NCBI GenBank assembly: GCA_963575745.1
Contig: CAUYUJ010015308.1
Span: 95,001-159,000, forward strand
DNA from: Prorocentrum cordatum
Taxonomy: Eukaryota; Sar; Dinophyceae; Prorocentrales; Prorocentraceae
Direction of reading: 5' to 3'
Length of the DNA: 64,000 bases
The stretch's first letter is position 1, and the number at the start of each line of letters is the position of its first letter. The notes beneath the pieces were generated by a model, which did not search any database, was not told where the DNA came from, and was given only the letters and a program-made list of their open reading frames with translations. Positions 11,808 through 22,665 of this stretch are shown here, in pieces. The position numbers and the translations under genes were made by a program.

Positions 11808-14564
11808 TTATTCCATGTCCTCTCGTAAGCGGGCCGCGGCATAGGGCGCCCAATTGGCAGCTTCCTCTTTGTCGGGGGGGGCTGTCCACAGCACTGTCCG
11901 CTTGAAGGAGACGTCTCTGCCGCTGGGGCCGCTGATTTCGGCTTCTTCGTCCTGCTGCGGGGGGCTGTGGATCATGGAGACCGCCCTCTCTGGATTGTCC
12001 TCATCCCAGTCTACCTCGAACGGATTGTCGCCGTTACCGTGGGAGTCCCTATCCGAGGACGGTTCCTCCTTTATCTCCTTCGCCGCTCCTGTGGCCCCTG
12101 GGGGCTGCTGACTGAGGTCATCGCCGATGGCGTGGCCGCCCGAGGCTGGAGGGCGCATGTGCCAGGCGGCGGCGGGGGACTGATCTCTGGCGTCGTTGCT
12201 GCTCCGGGATCTGTGCTCGCCAGCGAGGAATTCCAGCGTTCCCCCTGCGAGATCGTCCTTCCTGAGGGATAGGAAGTGGTGCAGCGTTCCCAACGGCTGC
12301 AGCCGGGGGTCTTGCCCTCTTTGGCAGTCGATCGCGGCCGAGAAGGCGATCCAATCCTCCTGGAACTTTTCATTGCTCCCAACCAGCTGCGCAATGGCAT
12401 TGGCTGCTGCAGCTCTATGGCCGCCCCAAGGCATGTGAGGGGGGTGCCCATTCATGGGGATCTGGTCACCGTGGATGGAAAGGAGGAAGCGCAGCAACTG
12501 GCTGTGGATCCAGTCGGATATCTCGCTGTCCTCACCCACTTTGTCTCCAACCCTTTCTCCACCAAAAGTCGACCAACGGATGTGCATCTCATGGTTCCAT
12601 TCCAGCAGGAAGTTCACCAGCTTGCGTACTGGCCTGTACGACTGCTCTCCTTCCAGGCAGAGGGTCGCGTGCGCGGGCAGCCGGGGGGCGTCTGGCGGAG
12701 GGAGCGGCGGCAGGGCGCGCCCGAGTGCAGCATTGTTCTTGGGGATCCTCACCGCCCGCGCCTCGAGCTGAGGGGGGGCGCTTGCGGAGGAGCCCTCCTT
12801 TGGGGATGTGCTGACAGGAGACAGGTGTGTACACGTATCATAGATGTCCCCCTCCTCTGCACCTTCGCTAGCCACCGTGGGGGCAGGGCTGGGGGGGTAG
12901 ATCGCGTTGGAGCATGCGTCCAGCACCTTGTTGAGAGCGCTGGGTGCGACGTCCCAAATGTACACCCAGCACCTCCTGCAGGCCCAGCTGGCGTTCCATT
13001 GCCTTCTGGTCCGCAGCGTTAGCATTGTTCCCCATGCTGGGAGGCCTGTGCGGTCGCAGCACTCAGCGCCTTCTTCAGGTCGGCAGATGAAGCACCCCAG
13101 GGCGGGTGTGCCTGCCGACCATTCGAGCTCTGGGGTGTGCGTGGGGCAAAAGTCGCACTTTGCCGAGTAACATCTGCTACGGCGCGCCTCCGCTCCGAAC
13201 CTGCCGTCGGGAAGCCTTTGTGGTGGCAGAGTGGTGCCTGCGCAGGAAGGGCGGCAGTGGCGCGTCGTACGTAGTAGGAGCTCCTTGAGGGAGACCTCGG
13301 CTCCAGCGTCCTTTGGCTCCTGCAACCCCAATGGGAGCCCGTCCAGGGGTGGGAGGTTTTGGCCCTCTTCTGTCCCCGGTTGTCCAGTAGCCTGCGCCTG
13401 TGCCCCTGCAGTAGCCATTGCATGGACTTCTTGCTGAAGCGCTCCCCGGGGCCCGGTCCAGGGAGAGAAATGCCCTTCTTTTCCAGTGGGGCAACCCAAC
13501 AGCGTTGGCAGAACCATCTGCAGTTTTCCCCCTTCGTGTGCGCCTGCAGGCGGTTCTGAGCGAGTAGCTCGCGGGTGTAGTCGCCCTCCCAGGTGCCTGC
13601 GGAGCCTTGCAGCCCCCCATTGTGGCATCCGTCGCAGCTGTACGCGGCCTCCTTCTGAAGCCTGCTGAAGCGCCCGTCGTGCACAACGGGGGGAATCAGC
13701 GTAGTACCTGGGGCGGGTGAGGCGGGGATGTCTTCGTCGAGACGGTGGTTGGAGATGGCAATCCCCCCGCCAATGTACTGTAGGTCCTCCATGTCGCGTG
13801 GGCATCCCAGCCCGATCTCCGCCCCTGCCAGCGCGGTGTTGAGAAAACAGATGGAACGCTCTCCGTGGTGCAGATGGTACATGTCGGCTGGCTGCACAAT
13901 GTCCTCTAATACGCGTAGGGGAGCTTCCGACGTAAAGCCGTGCGCCTCCATCTCAGCCCAAGTCTTTGGACAGCCGTGCTCGTCGGCAATCTTGTGGTGG
14001 TGGGCGAGGGTTGCCAGGGCACCCGTGTGGCGGATGACCTTGGCGAGCTTGGCGTGGAGATTCTCAAGGTCCGCCAGCTGGCAACCCCACGTCGTGGCGA
14101 ATTGCGTGCGAAACTCTCTGTGCGCTTCCTGCCACGGGAGGCACAGGCCCATCATTGCCTCGAAGATGTCGCCAGTGACCTCGGGGTTTGGGAAGGGCCA
14201 TAATTAGCGTGGCCCGGGGCTCTCGTAACTGCAGCATCATGACCACCAATAGTACTCTGAGTGCGTGTGGGGAGAGCGGCTGTCCGCCCGCGCTGACCAG
14301 TGTGTCTGTGAGCTTTGTATCAATCCCCTCGTGCTGGAACAAGGCGCTCAGGTTCTCCATGCCTGGATGCAACCCGTGCCGACGGCACTTGCATGTGGTA
14401 GAGCTCCATGCCGCTGGAAACTGATGGAGCGTGCTCCGGGGAGTGCAGTGACTTTTCTTCTTGGGGACCCTGTTGGAGCCCACCATGTGAGGTAGGGGTG
14501 GGAGCGACTCGTAAGCGACCCCAAGCTGCTTGTCGTTCCATGGCGTGCCAAGCCCGAGGAACAC
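11808..14564 (-). pseudogene. Cys-rich protein gene of unknown function, frameshifted
   Basis: Three minus-strand frames make one long protein-like sequence. The N-terminal part (about 14500-14190) includes HALRVLLVVMMLQLREPRAT. A one-base shift near 14185 leads to DIFEAMMGLCLPWQEAHREF and onward to a C-x2-C ... CRWFCQRCW cluster (about 13650-13500). A second shift near 13340-13400 leads to CYSAKCDFC, GCFICRPEEGAECC and WACRRCWVYIWDV. An acidic, Pro-rich tail ends at 11808. The repeated CxRCWV signature suggests paired zinc-binding units. The family is not recognised; a domesticated or transposon-linked protein is possible. It lies inside a PP2C intron on the same strand. Two indels argue for a pseudogene, unless they are assembly errors. 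Confidence 0.55.
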
Positions 14565-14887
14565 TCTGGCCTACGCGCAGCCTCGCGCGCAGATGGCAGA
14601 GGATTGCGAGGTGTTGAAGACTAGGGCATCCGAGCGACTTCGTCCCGATGTTCGACTTTTACGTCTAATGTTTCGACCTCCTCCTCTCCATGTTTACGGT
14701 CCCCCAGGTTCGAACTTTCGTTCAGTTGTTCCTGATGTACAACTCGCCCCCCGGTACGGCTACTACCTGATGCTCGACGGCCGTGGAGGGGCCCGCGTGG
14801 GGCGTAGCCGACGAGAAGAGTTTACGATGATTCACCTCAGCTTGAACCGCATCCGCGCCAGTCTCGATAGAACCCGCGGCAATACTT

Positions 14888-14955
14888 GAGGGGCCCACCT
14901 CCACGAAGGCCCACCTGTACCTCGACTGGGCCATCGCGCCCCTCGTGCTCGAAAC
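14888..14955 (-). repeat. repeat fragment starting at the exon 15052-14956 donor
   Basis: Directly after the splice donor the intron encodes FEHEGRDGPVEVQVGLRGG. The same segment (EHEGRNGPVEAQLGLGGG) lies near 7448-7530. The similarity in protein terms suggests a transposon coding piece that became the 5' end of the intron. Confidence 0.55.
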
Positions 14956-15052
14956 CTGCAGGGACCGGCGGCCCGCGGGCGCGCGTGGGCCGCGGCCACG
15001 CCGTTCCGCGCGGGAGCAACATCGTCGCTATCCGCAACCTCGCGTCCTCCTC
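14956..15052 (-). CDS. PP2C gene 1, EEDARLRI exon
   Basis: This 97-nt exon encodes EEDARLRIATMLLPRG and on to PPVPA plus one base. It fills the PP2C position where a basic-Ile motif (ER-x-RI) follows the DHKP segment. The acceptor GACGAG repeats the donor word GACGAG of the upstream exon (15806). The donor is CTGCAG before GTTTCGAG. The single leftover G joins the two bases at 3034 to make Gly. The later GG-x-V part of the consensus is poorly kept, so this is the least certain of the gene 1 exons. Confidence 0.65.
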
Positions 15053-15060
15053 CTCGTCAG

Positions 15061-15345
15061 CCTTCCCTCTCCTCCTCCTCCTCCTCCTCCTCCTCCTCCT
15101 CCTCCTCCTCCTCCTCCTCCTCCTCCTCCTCCTCTCGTCGTTCTCCTCCTCCTCCTCCTGTTTCCTCCTCCTCCCCCTCCTCCTCGTCCTCGTCCTCCTC
15201 TTCCTCGCCTCCTCCTCCTCCTCCTCCTCCTCCTCCTCCTCCTCTTCCTCCTCCTCCTCCTCCTCCTCCTCCTCCTCCTCCTCCTCGTCCCTCTCCTCCT
15301 CCTCCTCTTCCTCCTCCTCCTCCTCTTCCTTCTCCTCCTTTCCGC
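15061..15345. repeat. (CTC)n array next to a PP2C exon
   Basis: A nearly pure CTC triplet run with a few CTT, CGT and TTC interruptions. On the coding strand it is a GAG tract ending just before the acceptor at 15053. Confidence 0.95.
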
Positions 15346-15477
15346 TCCTCATCATCCCCTGCTTTCTCCTTTACCAATTGTCCAGGACCTCAGCTTTCTG
15401 CTGCTCCTCCCTGTCATTATCTTCTTCGTTCTGTTCCCTCCCTCCACCTACAGCCTTCCTTCCCAGGGAAGAGGAAG

Positions 15478-15562
15478 ATGAGGAGGAGGAGGAGGAGGAG
15501 AAGGAGGAGGAGCGTGAGGAGGAGGAGGAGGAGGAGGAGGAGGAGGAGGAGGAGGAGGACGG
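15478..15562. repeat. (GAG)n array
   Basis: GAG triplets with single AAG and CGT interruptions, opposite in strand sense to the neighbouring CTC array. Confidence 0.95.
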
Positions 15563-15805
15563 CGACGTCGACGACGACCTCTCCCTCTGACCGAATAACT
15601 GGAAGATGAATAGAAACAGAGAAACATGTGAGAAGGAGAAGAAGGAGGAGGAGGAGGAGGTGAAGATGAGGAGGAGGAGGAAGAGATAAGGAGAGGAGGG
15701 AGGACGACTGGATGGACGAAAACGGCGAAACCGGATGGAGGGAGAAAAGGACGACGGCGAGCGCACAACGAACACAACAGAGACGAGGACGACGACGGCA
15801 AGGAC

Positions 15806-15910
15806 CTCGTCTTCCGGCACGTGCGGGGCGGACATGAGGTCCACCCGACTGTCTGCGCCAGCGACCGTGGCGACGAGGACGCGGGCGTCGCCTAGCCATG
15901 CGACGTGCAC
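15806..15910 (-). CDS. PP2C gene 1, LGDARVL exon
   Basis: A 105-nt, phase-0 exon (35 residues): VHVAWLGDARVLVATVAG and then VDLMSAPHVPEDE. It matches the PP2C strand-turn LYVANVGDSRAVL and the following DHKP-like segment. It joins the preceding exon (20607-20464) to rebuild VALRQGDQ-VHVAWLGDAR. The 12-base word AGGGCGACCAGG spans both splice points of the intervening intron, which would be a GC-AG intron. The donor here is GACGAG before GTCC. Confidence 0.88.
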
Positions 15911-16017
15911 CTGGTCGCCCTCCAGCCTTCTCCTCCGCCTTCTCTTCCTCCTCCTCCTCTGCCGCCTCCTCTGCCTACATCGTACAATGCTCGTCTTCCA
16001 GCGCCTGGCCCTCATCC

Positions 16018-16190
16018 TCCTCATGCGCCTCCTCCTGCTCCTCCTCCTCCTCCTCCTCCACCTTTTCCTCCTCCTCCTCCTTCTCCACCTTTTCCTCCTT
16101 CTCCTCCACCTTTTCCTCCCCCTCCTCCTCCTCCTCCTCCTCCTCCTCCTCCTTCTCCTCCGCCTCCTCCTCCACCCCTTCCTCCTCCAG
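16018..16190. repeat. CTC-rich array
   Basis: CTC triplets broken by CACCTTTTC units at about 16060, 16086 and 16110. Confidence 0.9.
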
Positions 16191-16365
16191 AGAAAGAGGA
16201 GGGAGAGGAGGAGGAGGAGGAGCGAAGGGGGGGAGGGGAACAATGAAGGCCCAGGAGGGCGAGGACGATGATAAGTAAGGCCGAAGGCTCGCCTACCGCC
16301 CAGCAGGCGCGGAATAGGAGGATCGGGTCGGACGCAAGGAGTTAATAGAGGGGGGGGGTATATAC

Positions 16366-16445
16366 CGGACCAGCTCACGTAGCTGCTTGTCCCCGGGCCT
16401 CCCAGCGCCAAAGGCGCACGGCGGGGTCAAACCAGCTGCGTGCAG
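16366..16445 (+). repeat. dispersed repeat family 3, copy 1
   Basis: CAGCTCACGTAGCTG, then CCCGG and, about 60 bases later, AACCAGCTGCGTGCAGCA. The same order occurs at 48450-48545. Confidence 0.6.
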
Positions 16446-16904
16446 CAGGCCTGGAAGCCCAACCTTTCCCCATCCCCCGTCCCCACCCTGCCGTCCGAGC
16501 CAGGAGGGGTTGGAGGAGCGCCGCCGTCGCCCCTCTCCCCTCCTCCTTCTCCTCCTCCTCCCCCTCCCGGCGGAGGAGGAGCAGGGGGCAGGGCGAGGCG
16601 TGGGGGCCCTCTGGTCCACAAAGGGGGCCCTCTTTCCGAAGGGGGGGGGGGGGGAATGGGGGGGGGGCCACCTGCCCGTCCCTGAGGCCCACGAAAAGGG
16701 AGGGGAGGACCAGGGGGAGCGGCAATGCCGCTCCCTGGTTGCCGCAATTCGCCACGAGGGCGGCGCACCGTGCGCGTAGAATCGTAGAATGGCGTGCCGT
16801 GTCTGTGGCGCTGGCCACGTCGTACGTCCCAGGCAGTGGGTATAGTAGTATTGTGTCAATCGCGGGGTGTCAGCTTTCTGTGCTGGTACTATTACATCGT
16901 ACTC

Positions 16905-19330
16905 TCTAGTCGTCGTCCTCCTGGGTCCTGCACCGCGCGCGCTTGGTGTCCATACTGGGTCGTCTGCACGGTGCGCTTGTTGTGGGTAAGTACCCGTTGG
17001 AGATGGGAGGCCGAAGTTCTTGCAGAAATCCAATGTTGATGGCGTTGCCTTGGCAGTCGAGCAAGTCCAAGACGTACTTGGTAGCACCTGTAATCGTAGG
17101 CTGGTAATGCAATTCGACTTCGTCAGCCACGTCGTACTCGGTGTATGTGTCATTCATGCAGTTGACTTAGGTACTCTGGTGTGGTTCAAAGACGTACGCT
17201 TGGCCATATAGCTTTGCTGTCGTTGCCACTTTCGGCCCGCCGACTTTAGGAGGGCATGCGCTGATCTCGAGCGTGACGTAGTCCGCCTTCTCGGAGTCCT
17301 TTGGGATGTAGAAGTGGAGCCGCGCTGCCGCGTCGCATGGGTGGCTCTCCACCATGATGCTCTGCTTGGTCGCATGTCTTGCGCCATGAGCCCCTTTTTT
17401 CCAAGTGGTCAATGCCGTATGTTGCCGTCCGCAAAGCAGCGATCTCAAAGATGTACAACGGGCGAAGAGCAGATCGCGGCCCCAAGCCCAGGCCACATTA
17501 CCGAAGAATCGACGATCCACGAGCCGCTATGGGAGTGGAAATCTTCGGTCGGTGCGTCGGGGGCGTGGCCGTCGAAATCGAGCGTGTCCAGCCCAGCGCG
17601 GTCGTAGTCGCCGTGCTCGTCGTGGTCGACGTCGACGTTGTCGTGGCCAAGGGCGTCGACGAGGCCGTCGTGGAGGATGTGGCCGCCGGAATCCCCGCAG
17701 TCGTCGTCGATGTAGTCGACGGGGTCGTGGACGCGGCTGGAGGCGAAGTCTCGGTCGTGGTGGCAGTCGAGCGAGCTCGAGACGGGGGGTCACATGTGCA
17801 GGCGCCTGGTCTTCATCTTGAACCCCTTCGTGATCCTCTTCGTCCTGGGTGTGGTCAGCTTCGTCACCCTGGGCGTGCTCTTGGTCCCTGGTCTTGTTGC
17901 CATAGTCCTGGTCCTCCGCCGGCTGGGTGCGGGCGTTGACATGGTGGTCGCGGTCTGGTTCGAGGGCAGGTAGTCAGGAAGAGGAACGGCATGGTTTGAA
18001 ACATCGGGGGAGCGGGCGGCGAGCCGGGATGCCTTGACCTGGGATGCCTTGAGCCGATCTCTTCGTAGAGGGTCCGTGGGCACATGTACTTGCTGAATAG
18101 AAACTGGGCGCAATGATAGGCATGATGGAACAGTGTGCGTAGGCAAGTAGGTGGGTAGTCCATTGGAAGCTAGCGGTGCAGGCAAGCAACTATTGTCCTG
18201 TAAAGTCCACGTACGCGCGCAGGTAATGATCCGCGTGCCTGCTGATGCCTCGGTATTGATGGCTGGCGGGGAAGAAGACAGAAGGAATGATAAGGATGTA
18301 GTTGTTGGTCTGGTAGCCGAGCAAGAGATGTAGTTGCCCTCGCCGTACTTGGCGGACTCGCTGAGGACTGCTTGTGGCGCTTCTCCTGGTGAATGGCGTT
18401 GACGTCGTCCTCGTCGTCCTTGGTGTGCTCGTGCTCCTTGTTCCGGTTGTCGCACTCACTCTTGGGGCAGTATGTCACGTTGTGGCACTTGGCGCTCTCG
18501 CCTTCCCGCTGCGGGGGCTCGCCGATGTAGTGGTCTCCAGCGTGGTGTTCAGGAACCGTACGTGCTCGAAATCGCCGTAACCCTTGATGCCCTTCCACTT
18601 GTACTCTTGAGTGCACTTGCCGAGCTCGTCGCACATGTACTAGTGAAACTCGTACACGTCGTTGATCTTGTACGGCGCGAAGTGGAGGTTGGCCATCCTA
18701 GGCGCGATGTCGCCCTGCTTGCAGAAATTGTGTGCAACGATCTGGTCCAAAGACTTCACCTCGTAGTTACACTTCTCCTTGAAAAGCTTGGCCTGTTAAT
18801 TTCCCTTGAAGACGCCAACGGGAGTAGGTACCTCGGCATGCAGAATGTCGCCCGTTGGCTCGTAGTCAAACCTCACCCTCACCTGCTGCGGGCAATTCTT
18901 TGCGGCCATGTGGATGTACCGTTGGTGCAGAACCAAGCAGTTTCGGCTAAGCGGTGCCATGTCTTTGCCCTCGGCGACGGTCGAGTGTGTAGGAGTTCTC
19001 GACATAGTCGCCAGATCACTCGTAGAACTTGGGCCACTTGAGCTGGCAACGCTTCATGTATTGCTTCACCGCGTCGTCGATCTCACGGGCTTTGAAGCAG
19101 ATCTGTTCCATGTTGTCGTAGACGTCGTACTTCACCGTGTGTGTTTGCACGAACGCCTGGAAACACGTGTTGTCGGCGGCCGTCGGAATGGTAGGGCGGC
19201 GCCACGGCATCCGCGTTGTAGACGCCCACTTCCATTGAAAAGGTATCGCGGATGGTACTGCTGTTCACCTCAGTCGCGCAGTGCTCCATGGTGACCACCA
19301 TCGAAGCAGTGGTTCCTGGACGGTGGGTAG
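16905..19330 (-). pseudogene. decayed gene of unknown function
   Basis: Minus-strand coding-like segments in changing frames, broken by stops. From the 5' side: NTCFQAFVQTHTVKYDVYDN (about 19150), LHQRYIHMAAKNCPQQVRVR (about 18900), DIAPRMANLHFAPYKINDVY (about 18690), AKCHNVTYCPKSECDNRNKE (about 18480). Then an Asp/His-rich stretch, DNVDVDHDEHGDYDRAGLD (about 17610), and lastly ARLHFYIPKDSEKADYVTLE (about 17290) and YDVADEVELHYQPTITGATK (about 17110). In-frame stops at about 18796 and 18640 and several shifts mark it as a pseudogene. It lies in the PP2C intron between 20464 and 15910. The family is not recognised, and it may be two genes. Confidence 0.45.
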
Positions 19331-19339
19331 GTTGCCAAC

Positions 19340-20050
19340 GATGGAGCCTGAGGAGCCAGAGTACCACCTACGTACAATGCACAAGTATAAATGCGCGACC
19401 TCAATAATACGCAGACCTGTCCCGTGGCAGTATACATGCGCGGTCTCGTAGTTTGCGGATGCTGTTGGTCAGTCGTGCGCCAGTGTGGCATGTGTGGCAT
19501 CTGTCCGGTATTGCGCTTCTTCAGATGACAGGTGTGTAGGGCTCGTCCTCAATGTTTTCCACTACCACCAGCTCTGCTCAGCCTCAGGGTGACGAAAGCG
19601 GATCAGTGAAACGCGACCCGGGGAATGAGTGTTTCCCAGACTATCGGCGAGTGCAGCAAGTCTTAGGTACACTTTTGTACCAGTCATCTGCAAGGTATTT
19701 GTGTTCGTCTAGGCGCCACGGGGCACGAGTCAGCAAAAGCAACAAGAGCCAGAGAGTGACATCATACACACATCGGCGGCATGTCTGCAGCATGTCGTTC
19801 TACTTCGCGGCCTGCACCATCGGGTGTGGCAAACGTGGCATAACTTCGTCGGGCAGCGGCTGTGGCCCACTCTGTACGCGCCCCGCCGGTGGCGGCGGGC
19901 GTGCTGAGGCCGGCCCCCTCTGCTGGGTCCCAGCGCGGCGGCGCGGGGGCCCCGGGGCCAGGAGGGCCTTCGACCGCCCGCCTCCTCCCGCGCCCGCACG
20001 GCGCAACCGGGGTGCACATCGCGGTAGGGCGCCGCGTGCGATACGCCTGC
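19340..20050. other. no gene recognised
   Basis: Intron-like DNA between the decayed gene and a CTC array. Nothing with family features was seen. Confidence 0.4.
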
Positions 20051-20062
20051 TGCCGACCTGGC

Positions 20063-20122
20063 CTTCCTCCTCCTCCTCCTCCTCCTCCTCCTCCTCCTCC
20101 TCCTCCTCCTCCTCCTCCTCCG
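20063..20122. repeat. (CTC)n array
   Basis: About 19 uninterrupted CTC triplets. Confidence 0.95.
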
Positions 20123-20321
20123 TCGCCCCTGCCCATCTCCCTCTCTTCCCTCCCCCATCCGTCCCCGTCGTCCGTCAGCCTCATGTTCCGCCCCCCTTCC
20201 CCCCCCTGCCGCCCGCTTTCGTCCCTCGCCCGTCTGCTCCCCCCCCAACTGCCTTGCCCTCATCCCCGTTCCCTCCCTAGCGCCTCCCCCCCTCCTTCGT
20301 CGCCCCTCCTCCCCCTCGCCG

Positions 20322-20351
20322 TCGCCGCCGCCGCCGCCGCCGCCCGCCGCG

Positions 20352-20386
<35 letters not shown>

Positions 20387-20402
20387 GGCCGTCCCGAAGC
20401 GG
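20322..20402. repeat. (CCG)n array next to a PP2C exon
   Basis: CCG/CGC triplets with a few GCGGCC breaks, about 60 bases beyond the donor of the exon at 20464-20607. Confidence 0.9.
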
Positions 20403-20463
20403 TCGCCGCCGCGGCCGCCGCCGCTGGCGGCCCCTGCTGGCCGCCGCCCATCGCCCGAGCGGC

Positions 20464-20607
20464 CTGGTCGCCCTGTCGCAGCGCGACGGCCGCGCTGGCG
20501 CCGGAGCAGAAGAGGTCGAGGCCGCGCAGCGCGGCGAACTCGGCGAGGTCCGCGCTCGCGGCATCGAAGGCCCTGGCGACCACGGCCTCGGCCAGCCGTC
20601 GCTGCTC
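20464..20607 (-). CDS. PP2C gene 1, SGASAAVAL exon
   Basis: A 144-nt, phase-0 exon (48 residues): EQRRLAEAVVARAFDAAS, then LDLFCSGASAAVALRQGDQ. It matches the PP2C helix AF-x3-D...L and the DSGTTAVVAL strand. The acceptor CGCAG is followed by GAGCAGCG. The previous exon ends CACAG before GAGCGG, so the intron (20608-22509) would be GA-AG with a CAGGAGC repeat across both ends. The donor is GACCAG before GCCGC, a GC donor. Both donor types are known from dinoflagellate nuclear introns. Confidence 0.88.
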
Positions 20608-20609
20608 CT

Positions 20610-22019
20610 GCGCGGCCCCTCCCAACTTGTCTCGCCGGGGCCCCCTGCCCCCCGAGGGAGAGACAGGGCGTTTGGGCGCTGGCTGCGGTCAGGAACTCGT
20701 GCATCGTGCATCGCGGCGGCGGCCCCGGCGGCACGCTATGCCTTGCGAATGGGCAGCGCGTCGTTCCTCTCCCTCTCCGTTGTGCGGGAGGCTCGGAAAG
20801 GCTCGGGGCGGCGACGCCGCGGCGCCAAGAGGTCGATACCATGTCGCACCGAGGCGTGGTGGGCCAGAGCCGGCAGAGCGACACGCTAGCCACAAATGCC
20901 CCACAATGTGTATTGCGTTCTCGACCAAGTGCAATGACTACCTCGTGGCTCCGGAAAAAAAGACCGTCGGCTGGCATGGCGCCCATCCCGCTCCCCTCTC
21001 CGCGCTCGAGCTGGGCGGCTACGTGCCAGCTCGAGGCCCGCTACATGGCACCCCGCTTTGGGGAGCGAGGGGGAGCATGTAACAGGAGGAGGGGCCCAGC
21101 GCGAGGATGGCAGACAAGGAGATGGATGGATGCATGTGATGACGAGGACGAGGAGGGGGAGGAGGAAGCTTCCTCGTGGAAAAACTTTGAGTCAAGGGTG
21201 TGAGAGTGAGGGAGAAGTCTCCTCCACATTCTCCGTATTGTACTCCTCATCCTCCTTGAAAGAGGGACGGAGGAAGGGTGGAACACATATGGAAGGATGT
21301 TCTTCCGCCTCCTCCTCCTCCTCCTCGTCCTCCTACAGGACACCTCCTCCTCTACTCCTCCTCCTGGACTCGTCCTCATCATTGGAAGTATACTCACTCG
21401 TGCTGCCCTTTACTGCCCTCCTCCTCCTCCTCCTCCTCCCCCTCTCTCCCTCCATGCACCCCCTAGTAATGATCGGAATCGTAAGCGTCGCATCGCCATC
21501 GTCATGATCAACAACAACGCATCAACAACACCGCCCTCATGATCTACGTAATGACAACCACACGCAATCACCGTCACCGCCGACACAATCACACCCGCCT
21601 GCTGACCCTGCCCACCGCCTGCGTTTCACCTCTCCTATTCTCAAACTGTCCACTCCGCTAGAAGCCAGAAGCCAATGGGGCATCGTCCCCCCCATCTCGG
21701 TGCCAGTAGTCTTGTTTTTTGTTATTCCTCCTCCTCGTCCTCCTCCTCCTCCTCCACCTCCTCTTCTTCTGAAAGGGGATGGGGGGAGGAGGAAGGGAGT
21801 TTCTGGGAGGGAGTGGAAGCAGATGACGCGCGCGCGCCTAGAGGAACCAGCCGTCGTTCTCCTCCAGCTCTTCCAACTCCTCCTCCTCCTCCTCCTCCTG
21901 CTCTTCCAATTCCTTGGACATCGAAGGAAGTCTAGATAAAACACGCGGCCGCCCTCCTCTGATAGCCTCTAGCACCGAGACGACAATTTAGCCCGCCGCG
22001 ACCACGCCCTTCCTGCTCC
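20610..22019. other. intron DNA, no gene recognised
   Basis: Intron of PP2C gene 1. It contains CTC/GAG-rich patches (about 21300-21450, 21725-21775, 21875-21905) and short AAC-rich DNA near 21510. No other coding signal is seen. Confidence 0.6.
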
Positions 22020-22450
22020 TCTTCCTCCTCCTCCTCCTCCTCCTCCTGCCTCCTCGTCCTCGTCATCGAATTTCTCCCCACTATCTCCTCCTCCTCCTCC
22101 TCCTCCTCCTCCTGCCCCTCCTCCTACTCCTGCTCCGCCTACTGTTGCTGCAGGCTGTTTCGGCGTCTGGTCTGCGACCTGAAGACTGTGCCTGATCCCT
22201 CCTCCTCCTCCTCATCCTCCTCCTCCTCCTCCTCCTCCTCCCCTCCTCCTGCCTCTCCTGCCTCCTCGTCCTCGTCATCGCCTTTCTCCACGTCCTCTCG
22301 TCCCCCTCCTGCCCCTCCTCCTCCTCCTACTCCTGCTCCTCCTACTGTTGCTGAAGGCCGTTTCGGCGTCTGGTCTGCGACCTGAAGGCTGTGCCTGATC
22401 CCTCCTCCTCCTCCTCCTCCTCCTCCTCCTCCTCCTCCGCCTCCTCCTCC
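22020..22450. repeat. CTC arrays with a 210-bp duplication
   Basis: Two copies of a block that starts CTGCCTCCTCGTCCTCGTCATC and ends GTCTGCGACCTGAAG-x-CTGTGCC lie at about 22047-22200 and 22257-22405. Each is followed by a CTC run. Confidence 0.8.
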
Positions 22451-22509
22451 TCCTCCTCTGCTCCTGCCTCCCCGTCGTCGCCCTGCTCCCATTTCCTCCC
22501 CTCCCGCTC

Positions 22510-22665
22510 CTGTGGCCGCTGCAACTCGCTGTCGAGCCCGTCGAGGATAAACTTCGGCAGGCTCTGGGCGACGCGGAACGAGGCCAGGTGCCCCAGGGGG
22601 CCGTGCCCGTCGCACACCGCGTACACCGTGCGGTCGTCGGATGCGCACGTGACGCTGAAGTTGTC
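22510..22665 (-). CDS. PP2C gene 1, DGHG exon
   Basis: A 156-nt, phase-0 exon (52 residues): DNFSVTCASDDRTVYAVCDG, then HGPLGHLASFRVAQSLPK and LDSELQRPQ. The sequence VYAVCDGHGPLGH is the PP2C signature, whose Asp binds a catalytic metal. The acceptor is GACCAG before GACAAC, so the usual NQ-D would come from an upstream exon that I could not find between 22.7 and 35 kb. On the coding strand the donor side is followed within about 60 bases by a GAG array. This exon identifies the family on its own. Confidence 0.9.

Noticed and set aside
14837-16411. Glu/Arg/Ser-rich frames of up to 346 codons
   Set aside because: They are mostly CTC/GAG array translations. The real coding parts are the two short PP2C exons within.
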